NCBI RefSeq assembly: GCF_014851395.1
Contig: NW_024040040.1
Span: forward strand, 14,807,403 to 14,871,402
DNA length: 64,000 nt
Direction: 5' to 3'
From: Micropterus salmoides
Taxonomy: Eukaryota; Chordata; Actinopteri; Centrarchiformes; Centrarchidae
Part shown: positions 46,501 through 58,175 of the stretch, one piece after another
Position numbering within the stretch: the first letter of the stretch is position 1
How the letters are laid out: every line of letters starts with the position of its first letter
Notes under the pieces: model-generated
Database searches by the model: none
What the model saw: only the letters and a program-made list of their open reading frames with translations
Told to the model about the DNA's origin: nothing
Made by a program: the position numbers and the translations under genes

Positions 46501-48577
46501 AATGTTTATCATTGTTTTCTTTCTGTAGCAGAACTAGCTTTGTCAAGAGGCTTGTGTCTGATTTATTTTGCAAACATCCGGTGGCGTTAACATAATCACT
46601 GTGGAGTGGTTTGAAATGTGTCCTGCATTTCGACGACACATTCAGAATGATTAATTATTATTTAATTATTAAGAACAATTACATTCACAGATTTTGCTGG
46701 TTTTAAATGCACCTGGTAAATGGAAGCGTGCAATGATCCTTCACTTTACTGAAACTCAACACACCATCAGGTTACAGGGATGAAGATATTCCCTGATTAA
46801 AACCGGCATCAATCATCTTCTCGATCTTTCAGGTCATTCCAAGGTTTCTCACCCTCTTGCAAATGAACAAGAAATGGTAGGTTTGTTTAAGCTTTACTTT
46901 GGAAAGAAACCTTGCGGTTGTAATCCAGCTTCAGCATTTGCCTGACAATAAGAGAAAAACAAAGCGAGTGAATCTAGTTTCTAATCTGGGTTTCTCCCTC
47001 TCCTCTCTGCCGCAGCACCGTCCAGGGAACCCTCCCCATATCCCGCCATTTCCTGTTCGTCGACGACGCCGTCAACGCCTTCCTGCTGGTTCTGGAGAAA
47101 GGGACTGTGGGAGAAATCTACAACGTGGGAACGAGCTGTGAGATTCCCATTGTGCAACTGGCCAGGGAACTTGTTAAAATGGTGGGTTTGGGAACTGTCC
47201 CACACAGAAACACACACAGTAATAGTGTCAATACCCAGCCCTTAAAGATGAAAGGTGTTTTTAATGACAAAACTGTGCATATGTTCCTTTAGGTCAAGAA
47301 CGTGCCTGACTCCGAGGTAAAGGATTGGCTTGAGTTTGTGCCTGACAGGTGAGTAAACTAGTGGTGTATGTATGAGCATTTACTAAAATTCCTTTGTTCT
47401 GCTACTGTCATGACAACACGCATAGCTGCTGTAAATAAACAAAAGCCTACCAAGTACAATCAATATTACAGCAAGTAAGACATGCCACAATTTTTAAGCT
47501 TAATGTCGGCTTCAAATTAATATTTAGGAAGGATAGTTTAATATAAATTACTTTACTTCTAATCAATAAGGTAAAAATCCTGCACTCCTGAGGCCTACAT
47601 GTTGCTTCATTATACATAAAACCCCCCAAAACTCTTAACACTTGATATATTTCGAGGTTCTTACTTTATGGAAACAAAGAAGCAGTGTACACATGGGACC
47701 AGAACCCTGATAAGGCGGATAAGTGTGACTTTTAAGTTAAAACCAAATAAAGAATAGGATTTCTATTGGCCAAAGCCCCTCAAGGGATTGCAGGATCCCA
47801 CGCCTGCGGGCATGACATCACAAAGCCTATAAAAGGAGACCATTGCCATTTCACTGCTGTGGGAGCAGCTATAGGAGGCGTTCATCTTCAGAACTTTCTT
47901 TCCCCATCATGATGAGGTCTATCACTGTGTGTGAAGCCAATAACTGCACTTTATCAAGACCACAGCTGTTGGATCCAAGTTCACTGCTGGTAAATGGGAA
48001 ATCGTCTGTATTTGCATAACTCCTTTCTAGTCAAATCCTTTTGAGACTGTATTCATGGTTATTAATAGTTTTTATAATACTAATATTTCTAAAATATAGA
48101 TATTTTACTAAAAACTAAACCTGCCCCTCAACAGATCCCAGCATACCTCACCTAAAATATGATAGGCCAACTCGACACGTCATTCAAGACACACATGAAT
48201 CTACTACTACGTCCTTGATTTATGCACGTCTAAAACATCAAACACATGACCTTTGACCTCTTCCCTATAGGCCGTGTGTCGACCTGCGCTACCCCATCAC
48301 ATGTGAGAAGCTGCAGCAGCTGGGCTGGAGAGCAGCCGTGTCCTGGGCTGAAGGCATAAGGCAGACCGGTGCAGTAACGCAGTCTCGCGCACACATGCAC
48401 GCACGCATCTTTACAGATTAAATATGAATAATTAATGAAATATTTAACGTTAATTTCTGTGTTTTGTGTGTGTGTCTTTTAGTCAAATGGTACAAAGACA
48501 ACCCAGACTTCTGGTCTGGCGCAAGCGAGGACCAAGGACAAATCAGAGGCCAACTTGAAAAAGCTACCAACAAATAA
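43557..48577 (+). CDS. tgds: dTDP-D-glucose 4,6-dehydratase
   Basis: Twelve exons: 43557-43612, 44538-44604, 44811-44879, 45053-45143, 45256-45404, 45500-45598, 46346-46405, 46833-46876, 47016-47181, 47293-47348, 48271-48368, 48483-48577. They join to 349 codons (human 350). An extended short-chain dehydrogenase with a Rossmann fold: NAD-binding GGSGFIG at residues 14-20, IFHLAAKTHV, STDEVYG at 133-139 and catalytic Tyr158-x3-Lys162 (YSATK). It continues with RSNNIYGPRQ and ends with KWYKDNPDFW. The family removes water from nucleotide-activated glucose; in vertebrates recessive TGDS mutations cause Catel-Manzke syndrome. A second in-frame ATG at 43566 is an alternative start. Two AATAAA signals follow at 49140 and 49336. 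Confidence 0.96.
47700..48000 (+). other. Possible LTR-like or promoter-bearing repeat in tgds intron
   Basis: Within the intron between 47348 and 48271: a TATAAAAG box at 47828-47835 preceded by GACATCACAAAGCC and followed by a GC-richer leader. The layout resembles an LTR or SINE promoter, but I see no clean terminal repeats. Confidence 0.25.
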
Positions 48578-49360
48578 CTCAGCTGTGGCTTGCTGCTCGA
48601 CTGACGGGAGTGATCTAAGATACAGAGCAGTGACGTTTTTCTACAAATAACTGATATTTGTGTAACACAGAGGCTATTATGGCTGATCTACAGTGCAAAC
48701 ACCAGTCTCACTGTTCAGAAGAGTTCTATCTGCGTTGTGCCTCTCACTCTAAATGATCGTTGGACCAATGACGAGGCAGCAGGAAGGCCGAGCCTCCCTT
48801 CAACCAAAACAAAGTTTCACCAGAGAATGAATGCACTTTATCTTGATATTAATTACTGATTCATCTGATGTTCACAAGTTGATCAGGACCTCTACAGGGT
48901 ATGTTTCAGGCTGTATGTGAAATTAGAGTTGTGACTGATCATTCCCATGTTGTGTTTCCTTCAATGACCAAATATTCTGGTGGTCAGCTCAAAACAGTGA
49001 AGACCCATGGATTACATTTACAGGCACCGACTCAATTAACGAGGTTACTACTGTTAGTTAAGTGCTTGTAAACGCACCACTGAACTCATCAGATTATGAA
49101 GAAGCCTTGTGAAACATTCAGTGAGTTTTAGAAACTTTAAATAAAATGTTAAACCTTTTACAGTCCAAGTCCAGCATTTTGATACTTTGATTTATTTTTA
49201 GAGCAGTAGCCTTATAATAAAAGGGATGAGAAGGGAACTGCAGCCAACTCAAAGCACTGATCTCGGTCTGGTGTGTTTTTATACATAGTAAAAGATATAT
49301 TTTTCATATAAGTCTCTAGAATGTATTTAACATCTAATAAACTATTTAATAACTTCAAGG
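48578..49360 (+). other. tgds: tgds 3' UTR with two poly(A) signals
   Basis: AATAAA at 49140-49145 and at 49336-49341, both on the plus strand and ahead of the convergent ddx3x end at about 49440. Confidence 0.6.
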
Positions 49361-49459
49361 TGTTTGACAGTGTTTATGCTTTTCTCTAACATCTAAAATC
49401 CAACACTTTTAAAAAAGACAGACAGACCCAAACACTGGTTACATTTGCAAATCCAAACC

Positions 49460-49465
49460 TTTATT
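49460..49465 (-). promoter_or_regulatory. ddx3x: Candidate distal ddx3x poly(A) signal
   Basis: Minus-strand AATAAA in CCACAAATAAAGG, about 100 bases from the distal tgds signal; the two genes converge here. Confidence 0.4.
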
Positions 49466-51450
49466 TGTGGTAAAATCAGAATAGATGCACAGTTTTTTTT
49501 TTTTCTTTCTTCGTGCAGTGCTCCTCTTCGTGCACAACTGCTAAACTAATACATAAAGCAAATACTAACTACCAGGCCGGTGTGTGTGTCCACAATGAGG
49601 GGTCTGGCCAGTCAGTAACGGCGACAACTCTGGGCTTCATTTAATTTCAGTTCAGTCACTAAACGGCAATCATTCCTAAATATGAATAACCCTCTGAGGT
49701 TTGTTGAAGTGAAAGTAAAATAAAGCGGCAGAGCGTTGGATTTGTTTTGTGTCCCCGTATTTGTCTTGCAGAATGCTTTTTGCCGTTTTGTGTGTGTGTT
49801 TCTGCATACAAAAGGCAGTAAAGTGTGACGATTCACCTGTGTACCATATCTTTGATCTGCCATTGATAGTGGCTTTGCGAGTGCCGCACTGCATTCTGGT
49901 CCATTGAGGCTACTGTTGTAGTACAACTGCAGAATGTCTGTGCTAAAAGTAAAAATCCAAACAGCTGCGATATATTCTCATGCAAGAGACCGATGAAGAC
50001 TCCTACGGATCAGCTGCGAGTCACTCATGTAAAAGACACCTGGACGGACGTCATCAGGTCGTCCTTTCCCCATTTCTGATTGGCCAGAAGCTCCCACATA
50101 TGGGCATTAACACTGTGACGCCTGAAAATATGCAAATCACAACAACATAGCAGTAGAAACACAGTTAATTCTGTGTTATGAAGACTTTTGAAGATCACCA
50201 CTTGCCAGACATTCACAACAAGGGTATTAACGGGAAGGAAAAGTGTAAAGACTTAAAATGAAAAAAACAACAACATTTGACCTGGAGAGAATCTGAACAC
50301 TTGTTTTTTGTACTGCATGTTTTGTTTTTAGTTTTTTACAAAATGGTCTTCGTAACGTTTTGTTAATTTTTTTTCTTTAATCCAAACCTTGGCATATACG
50401 TTGTTACTGTCTCAAATTTTTGTTTGCCAATTAAAAAATGGCTGTTTATGGTTGATTATCATTATTGGCAATGGAACCTGTCGCACAAACAGGTTTATGG
50501 ATCTGATACTGAGTCCAATGTGACTTTAAAGGTAACCTGTGTAGGATGTTTCTCTTAATATGTCACAGTCGCATCAACTGTAATATAACTGTCAGTGCTT
50601 CACTATGTGGCCTTGTGTGACACAGCATGCACATCTTTACAAATGCTGTAACAGACAGCGAAGGGAAGAGCCGCGGTACGGCCGTCGGACTTTGCATCAA
50701 AACAAACCATGTAACAACAACCGCAAGCGGGAGGTAGAAGTTGGGTGCCAACCTTAAAACAAAATAAAAAAGGAAGCGATTGATTTTGTCGGTGGGCAAT
50801 ATGGGAGGCGATCCAAATTTGTCAACCGTCTGAGATTTTGTACCGTTTATATTGTGGCACCTAACCTTCATGGGCAGAACCGCATTATGGCAACATTGAG
50901 GCATTAATTTAATTCACTGGACTAACCAAAAACTGACATTTCTAATTGGTTATTTTGTCTATGAATGCAGATAATTACAATACACCGCAAAACAAAAAGC
51001 TTCAGCAAAAAAGGTAAACACGAAAAGATGTACACGCCTTAACACAGATTTCTGAAAAGCAGATGATTTTAAGTGACAGTTTTGGTATTTTTGGATTCAT
51101 CACAGCTTGTTACTGTGACACATTCAAAGAGAAATCCTCACACGTTGCATCTTTAACATTAAAAAGCTCACACTACCCCAGAAAAATATAAATTTTCACT
51201 CATACCAATGACATTCAACATTCAAGTGCCAGTGTTTTTGTTTTCTGTCTTTTGGTCAAGTCACTTTGTAAAATATCAACTTTTGTGTTAGGCTTATAAA
51301 AATAAATACTTCTCAAAAATGCTTGATAAATTACACAAACTAGCAGCGAAAGTAGACTCGAGAACTCTGTGTGCAAACAGCTGAATCCTGTGGTTGCTGT
51401 TAACTAGAACTTCACCCGGTCCCAAAAAACAAGGAAGAACCTTTCCATAC

Positions 51451-51451
<1 letters not shown>

Positions 51452-51495
<44 letters not shown>
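51452..51495 (+). repeat. (CA)22 microsatellite
   Basis: Uninterrupted CA run. Confidence 0.97.
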
Positions 51496-51498
<3 letters not shown>

Positions 51499-52082
51499 GA
51501 AAAACCTCTCTTTTTGAAACCTAACTGCGCTACACTTCAAACACTCGCTCACTCCTTCATACCTCCCGGAGGTTTTGAAGGATATGTTATTACAGAAGAC
51601 TTTAGTTGAATATTAAAATAAGTAACTCAAGTATTTTCTGTAAAACTCGGTGGGATTTAAGTCTTTCTGTCACTTCTCTACAACAGAGGGGCCTTCAGGC
51701 CGCAGCAATGGGAGCATAGCACCAATAATTGTTCACGGACAATCGAAGCACTCCTGCTGGTAAGCTAGTTACTGTAGTGACACAATCATTTGCCATGGTG
51801 ACACTGTCAGCATGTCTGTATACAGTGGAACCAACTTCACTATCTCCATTAGGGCTGGGTATCACCCTTGAATTTAAGGCATCAAAAGGTTTTGAAAATA
51901 TTCAAAAACCAAAAACTAAAGTGCTGGATTTTTAAATGAGAACTTTGAGTTTTCTTTCAGAAGAAATAAACCGAGCAGTGGAGTTTACTTCTAAATAACA
52001 TAAAGCTTATGGTCCAAACAAATGTTACATTTAAACTAATTTACAGTAGAGGGTATGTATTTGTTCACGTGATACCACGCAA

Positions 52083-52083
<1 letters not shown>

Positions 52084-52118
<35 letters not shown>
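52084..52118 (+). repeat. (CA)17 microsatellite
   Basis: Uninterrupted CA run. Confidence 0.97.
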
Positions 52119-52120
<2 letters not shown>

Positions 52121-52244
52121 CCGAGTGGCAAAAACAGACCTGCTGTGGCTTCAATAAATGGGAAGAGCTGCGATACCGTGAGAAAAACAAAACCAACTTG
52201 AACAGCCATGCCAGCAGCTCTGCGAGGCTGTACGTAGGTACAGC

Positions 52245-52312
52245 TAAATGCCAACATCAGCATGCTAATATGCTCACAATGATGATGTTAACATGCTAAT
52301 GTTTAGCAGGTT
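52245..52312 (+). repeat. CATGCTAA-type degenerate repeat
   Basis: CAGCATGCTAATATGC, then AACATGCTAATGTTTAGCAG; a related stretch is at about 3335-3390. Confidence 0.45.
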
Positions 52313-55300
52313 ATTTTTACTTAAAAGCTGAAACAATGTTTGAAGCAATGTTTCAATTTTGTTTTTTCATAGTGAACACACCCTGTTACCCCTGTGTTTT
52401 CCAATCCAGGGTGAACAACCAAGGTGACTTCGACGTACAGTGAGGTCACATGCATTCCCACTACTGAATATTGTATTTACTTTTATCAGTTTCTACAGTA
52501 TAAAAGAAGTTGTTAAATAATAATTTAGATTTTTCACCCACGCTGAAAAATACCCAGCCCTAACTAACACGTTTTAGACTTTCAAGGCACTGCGCACACG
52601 TCAGAATTTGGGCTGAATTCACTTGTGCTCCACAGTAATCCGAACAAAGCAGACAGAAAACATCCCTAGCTAAACTCATGCAGAGAATCTCGGTGACGGC
52701 AAAGTGAAAGCAAACCACAAACAACGGATCTCTACTGCACTTACTGCAGAAGTCCAGTGCCCAAGGGGGCATTTTGACGAGCTGGGATGAGGGTTTGGGG
52801 CACAGTGGTAGTTAAGTGTTGCGCCAACACAGCTCAATGGTAATTACAGCTGACAGATATGCATCTGCCATAGAAAAAGACCTAAATACATTGCATATAT
52901 ATGTGCATACTCTGAACACTACTCGACAAGATTGCTCTATAGGCTAAACAAGACGAAACGATAGGTGAACTGAAGTTTTACCCTCCATGATTCCCTGCTG
53001 TATAACTCAAATCCCTATCTGCACTATCAGCATTCAACTAATCACTCATCTCTTTTATTTTATCAGCAGTCCCTAGCATCTTTATCACTGCACGTGAAAT
53101 GCTCAGTCATCCCTTCATTTGTTCACAATTATACCATCTGCACCCCAGTGGCTCTTACAAGGCACAGCGATGTCTACACGCTGAGCCAGATTCATTCAAG
53201 TGGTTTTGTTGCTCACTGTATTTCCTTATTAACGGTATGCCTTGGACTTTAGGCTTTGAGAACAGCATTTTAACATACTTAGCATTATTATTAAAACATA
53301 AGAGACTGAACTAGCTGCATACTAAGTTTGTGGTCGGCCTCAGCCATGGATTCAAGTAACACATCCTGACAATATCCCCTCACACAGGGAATATATGACA
53401 GTTTATAATTCAGTCAAGCATAAAATGGGTGAATTTTTCTAACAGTGCCTGATAGCGCTCAAATTCAGTCATTTGTGTGAGCTCCAAAACAAACAACTAT
53501 CTGGGTGGAAACTTTGGGGAGTGACGGACACCACTGAGTGCTATAACGAAATCAGAGAGTGCATCTTCAACTGTGATGTGAGGAGCTTTAATTTGGCCTG
53601 TGCAGATCCTTCTCCCAAATGGTTGAGGACATGAGTTGGACTTGCATGTTTAAAATGCGACGGTTATCAATTAACTGCCGACAAGACATCTGGTTAGGTG
53701 TCCAAGACTGTTAAAAAAGTTAAACTTAAGAGTTCTGTTGATGTGTGAAGTGAGTTTCAAACTAAGCAAATCCTTCATAACTGATTGTCATTTGCACGGT
53801 TATCTTCAACATCTTATCCTGTTACTGATGTCTATCTTCCTGCTGGTTATTCCTTCATACGGAACAGTAACAGTTCTTTTAGGAAATTGAAGATGGAGAC
53901 CGTCTACAACTGCTGAAATTATAAATGTTTGTTATTCATATCATGGCCACACGAAAATTCCTTGATTGGTGCAAAAATCATCTATTGGGACACCTCAAAC
54001 ACAGTTCTGGTCAACAAACTGTTTTAACTGGTGCTCATAGTAGTTTAACTATAGCAACAATACAATGCTTTGTGCTACAGTCACGGTTAGTAACAGTTGA
54101 TCCACACACTGAAAGAATACAGAAAGTAATTTCCTGTTTTTGGTGCATTTGGGCACGTTGTGTGGCCCCTTATCTTGGCCACAGGAAGGTGAACAAGGTT
54201 TAGTGAGATATAATGTATCACTGAACTCATTTCTCCCACCAGAAATTCTGACACAAGAAGTTGGTGCACTGACACACCAAGTAGCTTTTGGAAAATCTAG
54301 TTTGTTTGCGACCTGCTGTCTGCTCGAATCCTGAGTCCTCCAGCATTACTCGTCCCGAAACTCTTCAAAAAAATTATGTCAAAGCCAACTAGTTTCCCAA
54401 AACCTACCAGCTGTACTCGAGGAAAACAGCTTTGCAAATTGACCCAAACATGACATGTGATTAAAAAGTAGTCTAAAAATCATAGAGGACGGGAAAAATC
54501 AGAGTTCTAACATAACTAAAGCCTGCTGTATTTAATTGTAATTGTATTTATTTGCTTGGCATTTAACTCCTTGACCAAAAAACAACAACACTTGCATATG
54601 TTTTATTGTCTTGGTCCAGCCTTGTCATTTGTCAAAGCCAGTGGGCAATTTGAGGGAAAATTAGTTAGTCTCTAAAGAATGAATCTGCCGACTTTGTTCA
54701 AATTGCCCACTGAACTAAGCTCACAAGACACTGCCTGGTCCAACGTCGAGTGATCAAACGGAATTTTCTTCTTCTTCTTTTTTTTATTTTTTTATTTTTT
54801 TTTACACATCATGTTTCACTTAATTCATATTTGATTAGTCACATTCTTTTTCAGTGGAGATTCTCTATTTGTTTTAAGAAGAGTACAACTATTTACATTT
54901 AATCTGTATTTTCATTCCACTAAAGTTGTTCATGTAAACAAAACAAGTCAACCCTGATGAACAATTAACAATTTTCCCCACCAGGTAGCAACAGAGCATT
55001 TTTTGGCTGCTCATTAACACAGTGGGGATTGGACTTTCACCACTGAACCGTCCAAATTTCCAGTGGAGTTCCTTTTAGAAATGTAATCAGGGATGAAACA
55101 TGGACATCCTGGGTGCAGGTTAACTGTCCCTTGTTGCCTGGTTCCACAGCAGGGCCTACCAAGTAGGGCTAACCAGGGATCAGGCATTGATTAAGTCACA
55201 AAAAAAATCATGTGATCTTCTTACGTGTGGTTTTAGTTCTGTTATGCCACTTTTCTACAAGCACACCTCATCTTTCCTGTATCTTACTGTGCTATGCCAA

Positions 55301-58175
55301 GAAAGGTTTCTCCTTAAACATTCCCAGCAGTGCTGAAGTGGGACATTGCTAGCCAAAGTGCAGCACACACCAGCTATGTGATTAAATTGCTGCTTTTCAG
55401 AGGAGCTGCCGCACATTGATGCTGGGAAAGATAACAGCATTAGTCTGCAAAGGCGCGTGTCAAGACGCTGCTGGTGTGTGTGCTAATATAGAAAAGCACT
55501 GCTGTGTGTCTTGCCTTCTTTTGTGTGGATTCTTTCCTAGCTGATCTCTTTGAAACATCGCAAGAGAAAAAATTATTTTCATTACAGGAGAAAAGTGGAA
55601 CGGTAAACGATGAGGCTCCTATCTGTTGAATGAATAGTAGTAATAGGAATGTATAAAGGTCATGGTGCAGGCACAGTTTGGGCAAATCTCAAACCTCCAA
55701 CACAAGATCAGGTAAGCACTATCTTCTCTGCTGGTCCTGTGCTATGGACAAGTCTGGAATTGTGCCTCACATTCGCTCATAGTACAGTAAGACAGGACTT
55801 GGCTACAATGTGCTACGGAGGTGTGGCGTTATATCCTTTGGAAAGGCCCAGCTGTCCCTGCTGTGGAGTGGGTTAAGCTAGATTATCCAGTTATTTACTT
55901 TTCTCCCTGACCTTAACAGATCTTAAAAGACCTAATGAATAAACTGGAATGACTTATTTCAGAGAAGACTTTTCATGTAACTCTCCAGGATAGAGTGAGC
56001 GATAAATTTTTGAACTCATTTAGCCTTTTCTTTTGTTGTGTTTCCCCCTTGTAAGAAGCTTTTGACCAACAAGGGTTTCAATGTTTGTGGTGGAAGCGGA
56101 GCCAGATTCCCAAGAGCATGGTGGCACTAAGAGTCAGCTGAACAGCCACTGATAAAATTTGGTTGTTTTCAGCAGCAGCCATGTAGTGGTTTTAAACTTT
56201 TATACCTGAAAAATGTTGTAGCATTGCTCTGACATCACTGCTGGATGTGGTCATGAGTGAATTTGGCGACTTTTGCCAATATTTCATAGCATAGATAATT
56301 GTCGGACAGAGTATATTTTATTTTGGCCAACATAGAAGAAGGTTAAAGAGTGATATGTTTAACCAATAATTTAAAATCAAATATGACTTGAGAGTGGCAT
56401 CGGCCTTTGAGGCACATATCTATATCTACAACCACATATCTGAATGGTATGAGAGGGAGACTGCTGCTGTACAGCGAGGCCAAATTCTCTCTTAATGGCT
56501 CTGTAACTGACATAATGTGATCCAACAATTAGTGACAAGATGGCTTTGAGAAACCCAAACTCAACTCAAACCAGAGCTGTAGATGTGACATATAGGTCAA
56601 TTAGTAGGCCTCGGTTTCCCAAAAGCACAAAACCACTGCTGTTATTCTCTGCTCACTGGCTAGTAAAGCAAAAAGAGACAAACGTAATGTTCCTTTTTGA
56701 CCCATTTTAGCCACTCTGGATGAGGGTTTATGAAAAGAATCTGTAAATACGGTTACAGTGGTGATATGCTTTTGGGAATCAGCTCATCAGAGACCTTCTG
56801 ACAAATTTGAACTCCAATAGACAGATAAGGAATTGCTTTGAGTTTCCTCATAGCAGTTTTTGTAAAGTTTTTTTTTTGCCAAGGTTTGATTTAGTTCAAG
56901 CCTAGTTTGTTTCCTTCCAAATAGAAATAAAGAAAAACATGTTTAAACCCATACATGACATTAAATACACTTTTTTTTTTAGTCACAGTTGGCCAATACT
57001 TGTAGCCAGTTACGTATTATGGCAATAAAAAAACGGAAATAAGAGACAAAGTTCAAATTCTTAAAGGCACAGTACAGAAACAAATGATTCTCCATTATGT
57101 TTTGTTTCAAACAAAGGTAATGCTGTTCGCATTTGTGGTATTAACAACCACAAATCCTAAGACTGTTTGCTAGCATCATTGCTAATGGGCGACAAGGTCT
57201 GCTGGCTTCCCACTGACTGGGTGTTTCAGTTTGTCCAGCCTCTTGTCCCTTCTGTCTCTGTTATACACCCTTGTCAGATCTCTGTAAATCAACACTTCAA
57301 TATGTTTTACAAAGGTGAAAAAATAAAAAATAAAACATTTTCTGTTACTGTGGCTGCTTTTAAGTATCTGTCGTGTAAGTGAAGAAGACCTCAGCCAGCT
57401 CCCATTTTTGAATTTATATGCAGACATATGTTGCTCAGATTTGACATCTTGCCTATCTCTGCACTATATTTTAGAAAAGTTTTTGGCCGGTGATTTACAG
57501 CATGGCCATGCGTTACATACAAAGATGACATGAGAAGGTACACAGGACGCCTGGCTGGCTTGAATGCAGACAAAAACACAATGAAGCCAAAACTCAAATC
57601 TAAAGTGGGGAAAAAAAAAACAACTGGATTGCCCCCTCAGTCTTTACCGGCTGTTTTGTAGGACTTAACCCGCTGTAAATCTTAAGTGTCCATCTAATCT
57701 TAGGGGGTTAAAGGAACACCTAAAACCTGGTTAATTTCCTTCAAGCACTTGCCACAGAGGGAAAATAGTTTGAAATGTCCTCACTGAAACCAAAGGATGT
57801 TGCTCGCTGGAAGCTAACAAGTAAATCTGTGGCTAGTGTTGAAAAATAACCAACTAAAATTGGAGAATCCCTTTATAATGAGGCATATTTCAAGAGGTGA
57901 GATTTACCAGGAATTAAGGAATAAAAAGAAGATAAGATGGGGGACTGTAAAGACGAAAGTGGAGATGCAAAGGAATACTCTAAGATGGAATTAAAAGATC
58001 TGAGTGCATAGGGAGGGAGGAGGGCTATATAAATGAGTATAAATAGTTTAATATCATGCACGTGGGTTGTTGGGGTTAATGGAGGGGAGGAGAAAGATGG
58101 GGTGCAGACGACAGTATGGAGAAAGGAAGGAGAATGAAGAAGGAAGAGGGATGAGTGAAGGGGAGATGCAGGAAC

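Larger units (their letters stand above)
49440..58175 (-). other. ddx3x: Long gene-free interval, probably ddx3x 3' UTR
   Basis: From the ddx3x stop down to a minus-strand AATAAA at 49460-49465 there is no exon, tRNA or transposon that I can recognise over 8.7 kb, apart from CA repeats. Long AT-rich, TE-poor sequence fits a long 3' UTR. A Pumilio-type TGTAAATA is seen on the minus strand near 54889. Earlier poly(A) sites are possible, so the true end is unproven. Confidence 0.45.

Noticed and set aside
51452..52118. Direct repeats of short units suggesting a CRISPR-like array
   Set aside because: They are plain CA microsatellites; no spacers, and the genome is eukaryotic.
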